Source: Paratrimastix pyriformis (lineage: Eukaryota > Preaxostyla > Paratrimastigidae). Taken from it: DNA of 64,000 nt. The stretch is taken from the NCBI GenBank assembly GCA_027972325.1, contig JAPMOS010000011.1, positions 498,501-562,500 of the forward strand, read 5' to 3'. The notes under the pieces were generated by a model. That model was not told where the DNA came from, ran no database searches, and saw only the letters and a program-made list of their open reading frames with translations. This document shows, in pieces, positions 53,553 to 64,000 of the stretch. Numbering within the stretch: the stretch's first letter is position 1; each line of letters starts with the position of its first letter. Made by a program: the position numbers and the translations under genes.

Positions 53553-55146
53553 ATGTCGCTCCGGCTCACAGAAATCCTGATGAAATCAATGAAGGTTGGG
53601 AGGGCCTTCAACGAGTTTACCTTTGAGAAGCCTGTGAATAGTCTCGACTTTTCTGATGATGGATGCAACCTCGTGGCTGCCGACGATGGCTCTCTCCGCA
53701 TTTACAACGCTGTTTCAGGCGAATACGGTGATATTTTGGTGAAAGCTGCCAAGATCGGCGTCGACCTTGTCCGGTATACACACCATACCGATGGCGTCAT
53801 CCACGTCTGTCTTGGTTGCGCCGTCCTTTTCATTCGTTCGTTTGACGCAGGCCTCGAAAAACGGGGGCAACGACGATTCCATACGGTACCTCTCACTACA
53901 CGAGCACCGGTATATCCGCTACTTCCGCGGCCATCGGGGCCCGGTCGTCTCGCTGTGCGTCTGCCCGACGGGTGACCAGTTCCTGAGCAGCTCGCAGGAT
54001 GGCACGCTCAGGCTGTGGGACCTGCGCACGCAGGCTGGCCAGGGACTCCTTCGGGTCGGCCCACCACTCCCCCCTCCTCTCACCCACCCCCATCACCACC
54101 CGCCCACCACACCCACCACCCGACCCACCACACCCACCACCTGGAGCCCCATGTCTCACTTGCCCCTTGCTGTTGGTTGGGCTGCGCAGGTGAGCTGCCC
54201 GCGGCCTGTGGCTGCGTACGACCCTACAGGCCAGGTGTTTGGGGTCCTGACCAGCCCCACCGTCCTGCGGCTGTACGACGTGCGCTCCTACGACCGGGGG
54301 CCGTTCAGCTCCTTCCAGATCGCCCCCGACGCCTTCGACCCGCCCGGGGTGGCCATCGAGGCGGCCTGCCTCAAGTTCAGCCCCGACGGCAAGTACATGC
54401 TGCTGCCCACCCGCCACCACGGCATCCTCCTCCTCGACGCCTTCACCGGCTCCAAGGTCCCCGGTCAACGCCCCCCCCCCCCCCCCCCCCCCATGCCCCC
54501 ACACCCGCGTCCATGTCGCGCCCACGGCGTCACGCCCCCGACCACTCCACCTTGGATGGGCGCTCTTGTGATGACATGGCGCACACGCTCACGTATGGAT
54601 GTGGCCTGTTGGGGGCGGCTGGTGGTACGGCGGCGGCGGCGGTGGTGGTGGCGGTGGTGGTGGTGGTGGGGCGGGCAGCTGCGGACGCTGCGGGATCACT
54701 ACCCGCCCGACCACACCCTACGGCCCAGCCCCACGGCGCCCCTGCTGGAGGCCTCCTTCAGCCCGGACTCGCAGTTCATCGCCTCGGGGGCCGCCGACGG
54801 GCGGGTCCTGGTCTGGAGCGCCGAGCGGGGCGTCCCGGTGGCCATCTGGCAGCCGCCCGCCCTGCCGGCCGAGGGCCCCCTCCCTGCGACGGCCCTGCGA
54901 TGGAACCCGCGCAAGGCCATGCTGGCCACGGGCTGCGGGCCGCTGTGCTTCTGGATCCCCGACGGGGCCCGCATGGCCGAGGCCGCAGACGCGGCCGGGG
55001 TGGCCCTGCCCCCCATGCCCTTCGGCTACCCGGCCCCGGGCCCGCCCCCGGCCCCCGCCGGTGGCCCCGGCTATCCGACCGGCCCGGGCGGGCCCTACGA
55101 CCCCGCCGCACAGGCTCCCCCGTACGGGGGCCCCGGCTACCGGTGA
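53553..55146 (+). CDS. WDR82: WDR82/Swd2 WD-repeat protein
   Basis: Subunit of SET1/COMPASS H3K4 methyltransferase and of PP1-containing termination complexes. Four exons (53553-53804, 53851-54054, 54190-54456, 54679-55146) all join in phase 0 to 396 residues; introns are 46, 135 and 222 nt, starting GTCTGT, GTCGGC and GTCCCC. Diagnostic blocks match human WDR82: KIGVDLVRYTHHTDGVIH, then DDSIRYLSLHEHRYIRYFRG, HRGPVVSLCVCP, DGTLRLWDLRTQ, VLRLYDVRSYDRGPFSSFQI, FSPDGKYMLLPTRHHGILLL, LEASFSPDSQFIASGAADGR and CGPLCFWIPDGA. The Pro/Gly-rich C-terminal ~60 residues (YGGPGYR at the end) are extra relative to the 313-residue human protein. Intron 3 carries a poly-C run of about 20 and a GGC/GGT-rich stretch. 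Confidence 0.96.
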
Positions 55147-55783
55147 TAGGCGCCTCCCCGCCGCCACGTGGCCCATCCCATCCCCACACGCCCGTCGCTG
55201 CCCGGTGGTCTCCATCCCGCCGGTCCCCCGCCATCCCCACCCCGACACGGCGCATCTCCCTCCATTCCGCCATCCCCACCCCGGTGGCCTCCCCGGCACC
55301 CCCCGTGGCACGCCACCCCTGGGCGCTGCCAGCCTCTCCGGTCCACCACCCGAGCCGGTCCACCGTCCGAACCCGGTCCGCGGCCCGCGGGCTCCGACAT
55401 GGGTTGGCCGCCCCGTCGCCCCTGCGGCACGGCCCCCACGCGGAGCTGCGAACGCATCGTCCCATCCCAACCCCCGCAGCGACCGAGGTTGGGGCGGCTC
55501 ACAGCTCGTCCTCGTTCCACCTCACCCCACCCCTGGCGGTCTCCCCCCTCCCTCGTTCCGTCCTCGGTCTCTGCCCCTCTGCCCCTCTGCCCCTCTGCCC
55601 CTCTCGATTGGCTCCTCTGCCCCTCTCGATTGGCTCCTCTGTTTTTTTGTCTTTTTCCCTCTCCGCCATCCCGTCGGGTCTCCGCCCCTCCCCGAAGGCT
55701 CCCCGAACCCGGACAAGATGCGCTCGCCTGTCGGCCTGTTGGAGCCACTCCCACCGGCCACCCTTCCACCCTCCTCGAGGGGG
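55147..55783. other. Convergent intergenic, 637 bp; no gene seen
   Basis: Lies between the WDR82 and F-box/LRR stops. C-rich throughout. Contains CCCCTCTG/CCCCTCTCGATTGGCT repeats at about 55568-55640. Confidence 0.5.
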
Positions 55784-58398
55784 TTAGTCGGGGCTGCCCT
55801 TCGGGTGGGCCGGCGACCGGGCCGGCGGGTGTACCCCATTCCTGGCCCTGGGCGGGGCGGGGCGGGCGGGGGCCGGCTGCTCGATGCGGATGGGCGGCCG
55901 GGGCGGAGGCCGCAGGGCGAAGGTGGGGCAGGGGCGCCGCAGCTGCACCCGGCGGAGGGACGGGCAGGCCGCCAGCTGGGCGGCCCCCAGGGCGGGGCAG
56001 TCCAGCACCAGGGCCGCCAGGACGGGGCAGTGGGCCAGGGCCAGGGCCGCCAGCCGGGGGCAGGACAGCTCGAGGGCCCCCAGCCGGGTGGCCCCCGTCA
56101 GGCCCAGCCGCCGCAGCCTGGGCCCGTGGACTCGCAGCCGGGCCGCGGGGGCCCACCACTCGCGGATGTCGGCCTCCTCCAGGCCGGGCGCGGCCCCCAG
56201 GAGGCCCTCCAGTGCCGGGGCCCCCAGGCCGTGCATCCCCTGCAGCTGCAGCACCCGCAGCCCGCTGGCCAGGGGCGGGTCCAGGCCGAGGGTCGCCGGG
56301 CCGGGCCGCCCGGTCAGCAGGAGGCGCTCCAGGGCCGGGGCCCCGAGGCGACAGGCCTGGTGGGGCCCCAGCAGCAGCTCGGCCTCGGTGGCCCCCGCGG
56401 CCACCACCGTCAGGCTGCTCCCCGCCTGTGGCGACCCCCCACCGGCGGCCGGCTGCGGCGGCGGCTGCTGTTTGGCGGTGGGGGGCGGCTGCTCGGGCGA
56501 GGCGAGGGCCAGGCGGAGGGACCTCAGGGCGGCCGGGAAGCGGGCCTCCATCCGGGCGGGCAGGGGCGCCCCGCTGAGCTCGATGGCAGCCTGGGCGAGG
56601 CGGGGCGTCCGCTCGTCCAGCCGGGCCAGGAGGCCCGCCCCCTCGGCCACCAGGGCCGGCCCCCGGAGCCGCATGGTCAGGGCCGCCAGGCCCGGACAGG
56701 CGCCCACCAGGCGCACCTCGTGGGGGCGGGTCAGCTCCCAGGGCAGGGCCTCGAGGCAGGGCATGGGGCACAGGGCCACCACGTCGGCGGGGGCCTCAGG
56801 GCAGGACCAGCGGGCCAGGGCGGGGCAGCGGAGCAACACCTGGTGGACCCGGGTGCCCCCCATGTCCAGGGCCTCCAGCCGGGGCGCCGCCACCTCGAGC
56901 CGCTCCACCGTGCAGCCCCGCAGCTGGGCCCGCCGCAGGCTGGGCAGCACCAGCCGGGCCCCGGCCAGGCGGCACTGGATCAGGGCCAGGTCGGTCAGCA
57001 GGGCCCCCGCGGGCGGCTCCCACCCGAAGGGGGGCGGGGCCGCCTGGGGGGGCAGGGGCACGCTCATGTGCACCAGGCACCGGCGCAGGCGCGGCAGGCG
57101 GGGCACCAGGGCCAGCAGATCCGCCTGCCGGTCGGGGAACTCCACCTCGACCTCCTCCAGCCCCTGCAGCTGCCCCAGGGCACCCGCCAGCCCATCCAGG
57201 CCGCCGCCCCCGGGGGCCGGGGGGAGCCCGACCCCCATCCAGGCCGTCCGCCCGGTTCGGCACACAAACCTGTCGCAACCCCCCCCCCCCCCCCGGCAAA
57301 CCCCAAACACAGCGTTGAGAGGAGGGAAGGGTCAGAAGGGAGGCGCGAGCCGCGAGACCTGGTGAGGGCCGCGTTGGCCGTGATGAAGGCGAGGGCTGCG
57401 GGGCCCAGGGGGGCGCACTCGGGCAGGACGAGGCACTCGAGGCGCGTGCAGCCGGCCCCCAGGAGCCCCTCGAAGGCGGCCTCGCTGAGGGCCATCTGGA
57501 CCTCGAGGTGCCGCAGCCCGGGGCCTCCGCACCGGGCCAGCAGGGCCGCCGGGCGGGGCTCGTACCGGCAGACGAGGGTCTCCAGCCCCCCCGGGGCCAG
57601 CCCCCCCGGGGAGCCCTCGGGGCCCAGGCACAGCGAGATGGCGCTGAGGTGGCGCAGGCGGGGCAGGGCAGCCAGCAGGTCGGCCCGGAGGAAGGCGGCC
57701 GCCTCGGTGGGCCCCTGCAGGCAGAGCCCCTCCAGCAGGGGGCAGTGCCGCCCCAGCTGGCCCAGCAGCCCGTTGGGGTCCTCGGCCACCGTCAGCCGCA
57801 GCACCCGCAGGTTGCCCAGCCGAGGCAGCAGCCCTCGCAGGGGCCCCCCAGGGGTGGCCATCCCCAGCAGGCTCAGCACCCGCAGCGGGTGCCGCCCGGG
57901 CGGCCCGGATGGGGGCGTCCCACCACCACCACCACCACCACCACCATCGCCGCCGCCGCCGCCGCCCCAGTGGCAGAGCGCCTTCAACGGAAACGGCTCG
58001 TTCAGCCCATCGAGGATCAGTGTCTCCAGGGCCCTGCATCGATGCACCAGGGCAAAAAAGCGGGGCGATGATGGAGGGCGCAGAGTGGGGACCGGTCGCA
58101 AAATCAGCTGGTAGTCACTGAGCGGTGTGGGATGGTCCGAGATGGAGACCCTGACCGAAAAAACCCCGCGCCACCTCCGACACACGTCCGCGAAGATCGC
58201 TTGTTGGCCCACCGTCAGGACCGGCTGCCCAAAGAGGATCAGGCCGAGGAGTTCATCCGGGAGCTGGGCAAAGGCGGGGTCCACAGCAGATTTCTCGTCG
58301 TCGTCGTCAGTTGTTCCATGTTTGACACGGCGCATTATTGCCCGGGGAAAGCTATCTGATTCGCATGTTCCCTCCATCTTTTCCCCCCCCTTTTCCAT
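55784..58398 (-). CDS. F-box / leucine-rich-repeat protein
   Basis: Probable substrate-recognition subunit of an SCF ubiquitin ligase. Exon 1 (57359-58398) and exon 2 (55784-57269) join in phase 2 across an 89-nt intron (GTCTCG...CGACAG, with a poly-C tract) to 841 residues. The N-terminus has an F-box-like FAQLPDELLGLILFG followed by FADVCRRWRGVF. Then a Gly-rich run (GGGGGG, encoded by GGT/GGC repeats) and about 20 LRR-like units follow, for example LRVLSLLGMATPGGPLRGLL, LRVLRLTVAEDP, LEALDMGGTRVHQVLL, LRVLQLQGMHGLGAPALEGL, RLRRLGLTGATRLGALELSC. The start is ATG 58396-58398 or the in-frame ATG 21 bp downstream. Its AT-richer 5' end starts only 30 bp after the stop of the next gene on the same strand. 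Exact F-box class not assigned. Confidence 0.8.
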
Positions 58399-58428
58399 GC
58401 CGCCGAAACCGAAAATGGCTCCTTCTTC

Positions 58429-61400
58429 CTACGTGGTGGCTGGGCCCAGCCACACGTGGATGCCGGCTTCGGGGGGCCCGGCCCCGGGGGCGGCTGGTCC
58501 CTGGGGTGGGGCGGGCCGGTCGATCCGGTAGCGGAGGGCCAGCTCGAGGTGCTGCCGGGAGCGCCGGTCGTGGGTGAGGGTGCTCCGGGTGATGAGCACC
58601 CGGTAGGTGGGCTCCCAGCCCCAGCAGGGCCCCGCCCCGGGCCGCTCGCCGGTGCCGGTCTGCTGCAGGGTCACCACCCACTCGTCCTCGCACTGGCCAC
58701 TGTGCCGCCACAGCCGCGTCAGGTACCCCGACAGGCGCTGGGGGCGTGGAGGGGCGGGGGGTGGGGAAGCAGACGGGATGGTGGAAGGGCCCCCTGACCC
58801 AGGGCGCGAGCGTGCGAGCGTGCGGCGGGGCGGGAGCGGGCGGGCGGGCGGGCGGGCGGGCGGGAGCGGGGCGGACCTGGAGCACCTCGGTGGCCAGGGC
58901 CGAGGCGACGGCCAGGCCCCGCTGGAAGAGGCTCATCTCGCTCTCGTCCAGCCCGGTGGCGGCCCGGGAGCCCCGCTCGGGCGGGGGCAGGCTGCGCAGC
59001 CAGGCCTGGTCGCGGGCCTGGTCGAGGGCCTGCAGCTTCTCCTCGCTGGGCAGGGCCGGCTTGGCCTCGCCCAGGCCCCCCGCGCCCTCGCCTCCGGCAG
59101 CCCCCGGCGCCTCAAGGGCGGGGCCGGCCGCCGTGGGGGCAGAGCTGGGGGTGGGGGTGGCGGGCTGCTGGGGGGCCCTGGTGGCGTCGGTCTTGGGCGG
59201 CTGGGCGGCCGCGAGGGCCCCCGCGGCGGCCGAAGAGGACGAGCCTGACCAGGAGGCCGCCCCGCCCTGACCGGCCGAGGCCAGCAGGATGGCCCGCTCG
59301 GTGTCGCCCACCATCCGCCCCTGCGCCCCGCCCGGCAGCCCCGGCCCAGTCCGGCCACCCATCAAGGAAGGCAGCGAAAGAGCCCACTCAGCATGGCGCC
59401 CGACATCCGGCTGTGTGTGCGGGGGGAGAGGCCGTGCGGGCCTTCTTGGCGAGCCCGTGGGCGGGGGCCAGGGCCGGCAGCCGGTCGACGGGCGTCAGGG
59501 GCGCGGGGGCGGCGCCGGGACCGCCGGGCAGCGGGCCGGCCAGCTTGTGGATGCCGAAGAAGCGCCGCACGAGGTCGCCCAGCCGCCAGACGCGCACCCC
59601 CACGAGGCCCGCCAGGTGGTGGGCCACCGGCTGGGCGGGCAGGGCGTAGTAGACCAGCAGGGCGCCCGCCGTCTGGGTCAGGGCGCACTCGCAGAGGGTC
59701 TCCAGCCCCCAGCTGTTCAGGGCGGCCTCGTCCTGGAAGGGCAGGAAGGTCCGCGGGGGCATCTGCACCGGCCGCAGCAGCAGCGACCGCTTGACCGGCT
59801 GTGGGAGGGGCGGCCCCAAACGCCAGCCAAAGCCGCCGGGGTGACGGAGCACGGATCCAGATCCAGCCGGTCCTGACACCCGAGGGGGAGGGGGAGTGGG
59901 GGCGGACCCTGAGCCTGAGGCGGCCCGCGAGGGCGTCGTCGGGTTCGCCCAGGGCGATGGCGATCTCCTGAGGGGCCGCCTCCCCGGCGGGGGCCGCCTC
60001 TGGGGCTGCCCGGTCGAGGAGCGACGGCTGCACGGCGAAGGGGGCCCACAGCCGGCCGGGCAGGGGGCGCCCCTTGAAGAGGTCGGCCGGGTCGCAGGCC
60101 TCCAGGTCGGTCCCAAGCACAGCCGGCCGCGTGCCGATGTACACCGCTGCCCCGCCCCCCACCCGCCCCGCCCACGAAGGAGAAGCCGTCCCGTTGGGGC
60201 GGCAGCCAAGCAGGAGGGGCGAGGGGGCGAGGGGGCGAGGGGGCGAGGGGCGAGGGGGCGAGGGAGAGCGGACGGGGCCCGTCCTCGTCAGGCCCCTGCG
60301 GGCCTGGGCCAGCCCGCTCGGCAGACTGTCCCCCCCGGGCCAGGGCGGGGCCCCAGCGTGCCGCCCAGGAGCGCCACCGTGCGGTGGGCAGCTGGAGGAT
60401 GCCGTCCGCGGGCCGGGGCAGCCCCTCGGGCTGGGGGTCGTCGGGCGTGGGGGCGGGGCAGGGCGCGGTCACGGTCACCAGGCGGCCCACCCAGGCCTCG
60501 CAGCGCGGGTCCCCGTCGGACTCGACCGATGGCTCCTCGGGCGGCTGCTCCCCGGGCGGCTGCCCCCCGGGCTGCCCCCAGGGCCCCTCGAGATCGTCGG
60601 CCCCTCGGGGGCCCCCCGGGGCGGGCCGGTTGCGGTCGGCGGCCAGCCGGGCGGCCATGTGGGCCAGCACAGCCCCCGGCCAGCGCTCGGCCCCGTGGGG
60701 GTTGGGGGCCGCCCCGGGCGGGTAGGCCTCGGCCAGCCGGAAGTAGGCCCCCTCGGGCCCCACGAACATGTGCGGGGCGGGCAGGGGCACACCGCCCGCC
60801 AGCGGGTCGCCCACACCCAGGCCGCCATCCTCGCCCACAGCCGCCGCCGCGGGTACCGGGGGGGCGATCAGCCGGAAGACCAGCCTGGCCCACCACCGCC
60901 CCCACGAGGTGGTGGTGGTGATGGTGGGGGGTGGCGGTGAGTCGGACAGCCACGTGGGGCCCTGGCAGCAGCCCCTCTCTTCTCTTCGCACCGCCGCACC
61001 ATATCCACCTGCCCTCCTTCCTCCCTCCCTCCCCTTCCTTCCTCCTCCCCTTCCTCCCCCCCCCCCCCCCCCCCCCCCCTCCCCCTCACTTCCCAGGAGG
61101 AAGCGCGGACCGGCGCTCGTAGAAGGAGCGCTGGAAGGCGGCCCGGGCCCTGGCGCTGTCCTGGGCAGCCTTGCGAGCCTCCTGTGCGATGCGGGCCTCC
61201 TGGCTGGGGCTCAGCCGGACGGAGGGGTCCAGGGGCGGCTCGGCCGGCTGGGGGTTGGGGCCCGCGGGCAGGTGGGCCGCCAGGAAGGGCACGTTGACCA
61301 TGAAGAGCCCCGCCAGCGAGGCGAACGTCCGGCTGCTGCACAGGATGCCCGGCTGCAGCGGGCGCCGCCTACCGCGCGCCACCCCAGGCACGGACGGGCA

Positions 61401-64000
61401 GAAGGCGGGACCCATTCGGTGCTGAGTGAGCCGACAAGGGGCCGGCCGGGCGGTGCGGCAGCGAGCAGCGGGGGCAGGGGCGGCGGTGAGTGGGCGCGGA
61501 CCCGCTCCCAGTTTGGGGAGGCGAAGGGGTCGGCCATCTGGGCGGCCATGGCGTGGAAGTCGTCCTCCTGCGGGTCAGGCAGCAGCCCCGGCAGCCCCGG
61601 CGCGCACAGGTCCAGGTGCCGCGGCCCCACCTGCACCCACCCACCCCCGGGCCGGGACGGGCGGGCCAGGGCCATGATGAGGGCGGGGGCGTGAGGGGCG
61701 GGGGCGTTAGGGGGCGTGCGCATTAAGGGAATGGTGGGCATGACGGCGGGCGGGAATGGTGGGCATGACGGCGGGCGGGTGCGGACGGCGTAGAACTTGA
61801 GGGGCCTGGCGGCCAGGGCAGGGTGGAGCAGCCGGGCCGGGTGGGGCCGGCTCAGCGGGACGGGCACCTGCGGCAGGAGCAGCTCCTCGCCCACGTCCAG
61901 CATGGGCACCCTGGGGGGTGGGCCGGGTGTGTGGGGGCAAGCGAGGCGGGTACGTGGGTGAGGGGCTTCCGGAGGCGGGCGGGCGGGGGCGGGCGGGCGG
62001 GCGGACAGCTCGGGGAGGGCAGGCCGGGACTGGATGGCCGGGGCGGCCAGCCGGAAGGAGCGGCCGTCGAAGAAGTGCAGCCCCTGCAGCGGGCAGCTCG
62101 CCACCTCGGGGAACAGCTGCGGCCATGCGCCCCACTGGGCCGGGGGGCCCGTTGCCGCCTGGCCGTCGTGAGGGGCCGCTGCGAGCAGCCGGCGATCCGC
62201 GCCCTCGCCGCCCTCGCCGCCCTCGCCCTCGCCCTCCCGGCTGCTTGCCTGGGCCTGCTCCCGGGTGGTGGGCCGGGCCAGGTCCGGGGCTGCCGGGGCC
62301 GCGAGGAGGAACCTGCCGCGTGCCTGGGCCTCGAGGTCGTCTCTGGGCCGGTCCGCCTCGGCCCTCCCGGGGGGGCACGGGAAGGGCAGCCCCACCGGGA
62401 CGGCGCACCCCTGGGCGCACAGGTGGGCGGCCAGCGAGGCCCCGTGGCGGAGGCCCTTGACGGTGGGCGGCCCGGGGCGGATGGTGGGCCCCAGGGCGGC
62501 CATCCCCGGGACGGCCAGCTCGACGGCCCCGCCCAGGCAGGTGCCCCCGTGGCGCAGCCCCCAGAGGGTCACCCGGACCGACTGCCCCAGCCAGGCCCGG
62601 CTCCGTTGGGCCAGCTCGTCGGCCGTGCAGGCCGTGGCCAGGGGGCGGCCGCCCCGCCCGTGGGGACGCCGGCGGGCCCGCGAGAAGGAGGAGGAGGAGG
62701 AGGGCGGGCCCCCACTGGTGGCGGCGGGCGGCATGGGGGGAGGCTGCGGGGCCAGGGCGGGCAGGGCCGGGTTGGAGAGGTCCAGCACCATGGCCCCGCT
62801 GCCTGGGCCACGCTCCTCGTCGGGGCCCCGGCTGGCCCCGGCGGCGGCGGCGGCGGCTTCCTCGGGGGGCGCCGCCTGGAGGATGGGGGCCGCCTCGGGG
62901 CCCTGGTCGCTGTCGGAGCACTCGGGGGGCGGGGCCCGGGGCTGCAGGCGGCCGTCCCCCGGGCGGCGCATGCGGAGGGCGATGGCCGGCCCCGAGAGCA
63001 GATGCACCGCCAGCGGGACCGGGGTGGGGCAGTCCAGGGCCAGCTCCTCGGGTGCCGTCAGGCACCGCCGCCGGCCGGCCTGCGGGTGACCCGGGGCAAG
63101 GGCCAGGCGCCCCTCCAGGGCCAGGGCCTCCAGTCGGAGCGGCTCCAGGTGGGCCCCCAGCGCCAGCCCCGGCTCGGGCGCCCCCGGGGCAGCCAGGGCG
63201 CCCCCACGGGGCAGCAGCACCGTCACCGAGGCGCACGGCAGGCCCCCGCACACCACCATCTCTGGACAGCCGCCCCCCCCCCACCACCCCCCCCCCGCCC
63301 CCCGCCCGATGGCACCCACCGCAGGACGTGATGGTCATGCCCCCCATCAGGACCATGGGGAGGCCGGAGGGGGGCGTGTGGGGGGGAAGCCGGCATGAAG
63401 GAGAGGAGAGAAGAGGACAGGAGAGGGACGACGGGGTGGGGGCGGGCAGACTGTTGAGGAACCCCTCGAGGGGCACCCCGGCGAACCGCCGCAGGAAGCC
63501 GGCCGGGTGGCGCCACGGGCTGTGCCAGGGCTACACAGGGGCGCGGGAGGGGCGAGAGAGGGGCGCGGGAAGGGCGGGAGGGAAGATGGGAGGAGGGCAT
63601 GAGCGTCGGGTGGGCGCGCCAATCGGCCCCGGCGCTCCGGTTGGCGGGAGCCCCAGCGCCTCCTCGGGGCAGCCGCCGCACGGACGTCGCCGCTCTCGCC
63701 CGGGAGCCGCTCCTCCTCGTCGTCCGGGGCCTCGTCGGGGCGCCCCCCACCGGCCCAGCCCCACTGGCTGCGGGCGGCGAGCCCCGCTGAGGCCGCCAGC
63801 AGGGCGGCGCTGGCCGGGGCGACCATCTGACCCGTCCGGGGGGCCGGCTGGGGGACGGCCGGGGCGAGGGGCGGCCGCTGGGCGGGCAGGGGGGAAGGGG
63901 GCGGCTCGAGGGGCCCCGGGAGGCCGTCCCACCAGGAGGGGACAAAGCCCGGCCCCACGGCGGGCAGCCGGCCGGCCCGGTCGGGGTCAGTCCCGGGCGG
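58429..64000 (-). CDS. Large unrecognised protein, 5' end beyond window
   Basis: At least eight exons on the minus strand. From the right: ...SQWGWAGGGRPDEAPDDEEE then GESGD (GTCCGT intron), PWRHPAGFLRRFAGVPLEGF (GTCTGC), VLMGGMTITSC, CGGLPCASVTVLLPRGGAL with LEPLRLEALALEGRLAL (a long exon at about 62.0-63.26 kb), VPMLDVGEELLLPQVPVPLS, VGPRHLDLCAPGLPGLLP, SRTFASLAGLFMVNVPFLAA, APHMFVGPEGAYFRLAEAYP, VLGTDLEACDPADLFKGRPL, LVYYALPAQPVAHHLAGLVG. The last exon has YRVLITRSTLTHDRRSRQHL and ends HVWLGPATT-stop at 58429-58431. Repeated GTCCGC donors on this strand support splicing. No known domain or family recognised; Pro/Ala-rich inserts obscure similarity. Exon boundaries are approximate. Confidence 0.6.

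Noticed and set aside
1-64000. Retroviral, LTR, Polinton or other virus-derived elements
   Set aside because: No reverse transcriptase, integrase, capsid or long terminal repeats seen on either strand.

Overview
Nuclear DNA of a free-living, flagellated protist. The window is very GC-rich. Nearly every gene is interrupted by short introns, and long homopolymer and microsatellite tracts sit in the larger ones. The proteins are eukaryotic: exocyst Sec10, EFR3, PRP38A, CCDC97, an RBM45-like protein, WDR82, HEATR6 and ribosomal eL36. DRC9/IQCG is a subunit of the axonemal nexin-dynein regulatory complex, so the organism very probably builds a motile flagellum. The hybrid histidine kinase and the LPA1/2-phosphoglycerate-kinase-like protein fit a free-living protist. 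I cannot name the species. A GC-rich, intron-rich excavate such as Paratrimastix would fit, but nothing here proves it.

Layout, left to right: SEC10 (-, C-terminus cut by the window edge); SLC38-type amino-acid transporter (-); eL36 (+); REC-like/zinc-finger/Nudix protein (-); a small uncertain gene (+) next to an 876-bp segment bounded by 37-bp inverted repeats; LPA1-like P-loop kinase (+); a Pro/Ser-rich hypothetical (+); a giant tandem hybrid histidine kinase (+); a ~50-residue orphan (+); DRC9 (-); HEATR6 (+); EFR3 (-); PRP38A (-); a three-helix membrane orphan (+); CCDC97 (-); RBM45-like (-); WDR82 (+); F-box/LRR protein (-); a large unrecognised gene (-) that runs off the right edge. 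Packing is tight. Divergent pairs share 67-125 bp, and one convergent pair is 12 bp apart.

Three genome-level properties stand out. First, introns do not use GTRAGT. In nine genes whose exons I could join in phase throughout (30 introns), every intron starts GTC, with consensus GTC[T/C]G[T/C]. Second, GC is near 50% around gene starts and rises to about 70-80% towards the 3' part, where introns are long and full of repeats. Third, the pyrimidine tract before the 3' splice site is often pure poly-C, and most intronic repeats are C-rich in the sense strand.

The most unusual gene is the kinase at 16.3-25.1 kb. It carries two homologous sensor-PAS-kinase-receiver units in tandem. The first has lost the phospho-acceptor His, the ATP-binding Asn and the receiver Asp. 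The second keeps all of them, but its receiver frame is broken three times in the given sequence.
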